DNA of 6,544 nt from positions 1 to 6,544 of the forward strand of contig JABSRS010000202.1 in NCBI GenBank assembly GCA_013214885.1, read 5' to 3'. Shown here in pieces: positions 5,908-6,544 of this stretch. Under the pieces are notes generated by a model. The model made no database searches and had not been told where the DNA came from. It worked only from the letters and a program-made list of their open reading frames with translations. A program made the position numbers and the translations under genes. The stretch is from Gammaproteobacteria bacterium (GTDB taxonomy: Bacteria > Pseudomonadota > Gammaproteobacteria > Enterobacterales > Psychrobiaceae). How positions within the stretch are numbered: position 1 is the first letter of the stretch; each line of letters starts with the position of its first letter.

Positions 5908-6544
5908 TTATGTAACGTTTGGGAAAAGTGGATCAATCGCTGGCGTGTTAGCGGCCTGTTTTAGATTGAATTCTTTTAATAGCGCATTAAGTTGGGCAAA
6001 TGTATTCAACGGTTGATCGATTGCTGGACTCGCATAATGACTCGCTAATAGTTTCTGATAATGAGCATGTAACTGCGGTGCTATTAGTGATAATTGTTGG
6101 GTAGTCATCTGATGCTGCGACATTAACCATAATGGCAATAATCGGATAACATCGCGATGAGATTTTTGGCTTATCGCAGTATTTAATGCTACCCAGGGTT
6201 GATCCAAATTTTCTTGCGGTAATGATAACACTGATCTACTACTGGTATTTGATCGACTGCGATAGATTATAATGAGCAAGATTAAAGATGTTAATGACAA
6301 TAGTGCGCACGCAATCTGCCAATAAATAAGTGCTTCACTGTCGACGGTGACCGTGACTGTTTTGATTGTTGCTGGTGGCTGTTGTACTAAGGTTTGCGTT
6401 GGCGCTACATTAACTTGGGCAGCAGGTGACTTAGCGGGTAAGACATTAATAGTTTGTTGGGCAATACGCGCCCACTCGACCTTTTTGGTCTTGGCATTAA
6501 ACCACGGGATTTTAATCTCATGTAACACTACCTTTCGTGGTTGT
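5908..6544 (-). CDS. BatD-like membrane protein, C-terminal part (cut by window edge)
   Basis: The reading frame stays open to the right edge of the window: codons for QPRKVV precede the GTG at 6528. The gene therefore starts outside and this is a C-terminal fragment of about 212 residues. The visible part begins with LHEIKIPWFNAKTKKVEWAR, matching the last beta-sandwich repeat of BatD proteins, which typically reads L-P-x-I-x-I-PWW/F and then an aromatic W segment. A Pro/Thr/Gln-rich linker, one membrane helix (about residues 68-89 counted from the GTG at 6528) followed by YRSRS, and a helical cytosolic tail with PWVALNTAI and VIRLLPLWL come next. BatD belongs to the MoxR-Bat (BatA-E) gene sets, linked to aerotolerance or envelope functions in some bacteria. 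Other Bat genes would be expected to the right, outside the window. The fit rests on one short motif plus topology, so the family call is good but not certain. Confidence 0.75.
   Translation of the reverse strand, partial: QPRKVVLHEIKIPWFNAKTKKVEWARIAQQTINVLPAKSPAAQVNVAPTQTLVQQPPATIKTVTVTVDSEALIYWQIACALLSLTSLILLIIIYRSRSNTSSRSVLSLPQENLDQPWVALNTAISQKSHRDVIRLLPLWLMSQHQMTTQQLSLIAPQLHAHYQKLLASHYASPAIDQPLNTFAQLNALLKEFNLKQAANTPAIDPLFPNVT

Noticed and set aside
6526..6528. GTG at 6528 as the true start of the BatD-like protein
   Set aside because: The frame stays open to the window edge with sensible codons. The first visible segment is an internal beta-strand of the family, and a BatD protein needs several hundred residues before it.

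Overview
The window looks like chromosomal DNA from a moderately AT-rich gammaproteobacterium. The pairing of an ECF sigma factor with a DUF3379-like membrane anti-sigma protein, next to a BatD-like gene, recalls marine Alteromonadales and Vibrionales such as Shewanella relatives. This is an inference from gene content; there is no rRNA, tRNA or other taxonomic marker here.

Plus strand, 13-2567: two closely spaced genes, probably one transcript that begins outside the window. They encode a PLP-dependent class III aminotransferase of the glutamate-1-semialdehyde-aminomutase-like group (probably not HemL itself) and a 3-oxoadipyl-CoA thiolase of the PcaF/PaaJ type. Together they suggest a catabolic route in which an amino group is moved and a beta-ketoacyl-CoA is cleaved to acetyl-CoA or succinyl-CoA. 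The substrate cannot be read from the sequence.

Plus strand, 2568-4145: after a 160-base AT-rich intergenic region come three genes with gaps of 16-19 bases, each with its own Shine-Dalgarno. They encode a VOC/glyoxalase-fold protein, a small four-helix membrane protein of unknown function, and an HNH-endonuclease-like protein. The HNH gene appears broken. An in-frame TAA at 3957-3959 splits it, the C-terminal winged-helix-like module continues in the same frame to 4145, and the second metal-binding half of the HNH domain is missing.

Minus strand, 6544-4167: a convergent block that reads leftwards. First is the C-terminal part of a BatD-like membrane protein, cut by the window edge. It is followed by an ECF sigma factor with a TTG start, a single-pass membrane anti-sigma protein whose start overlaps the sigma gene by 11 bases, and a small CxxCxxCC (YkgJ-type) cysteine-cluster protein. 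The sigma and anti-sigma genes are clearly translationally coupled. The cysteine-cluster gene lies 48 bases further on and may belong to the same transcript. The two blocks converge at 4145/4167, where a 7-bp GC-rich inverted repeat lies across the junction.

No mobile element, CRISPR array, tRNA or rRNA was seen. No gene-free stretch exceeds 300 bases. I did not find a clearly new biological system. The most interesting items are the decaying two-wHTH HNH gene and the composition of the sigma/anti-sigma neighbourhood.
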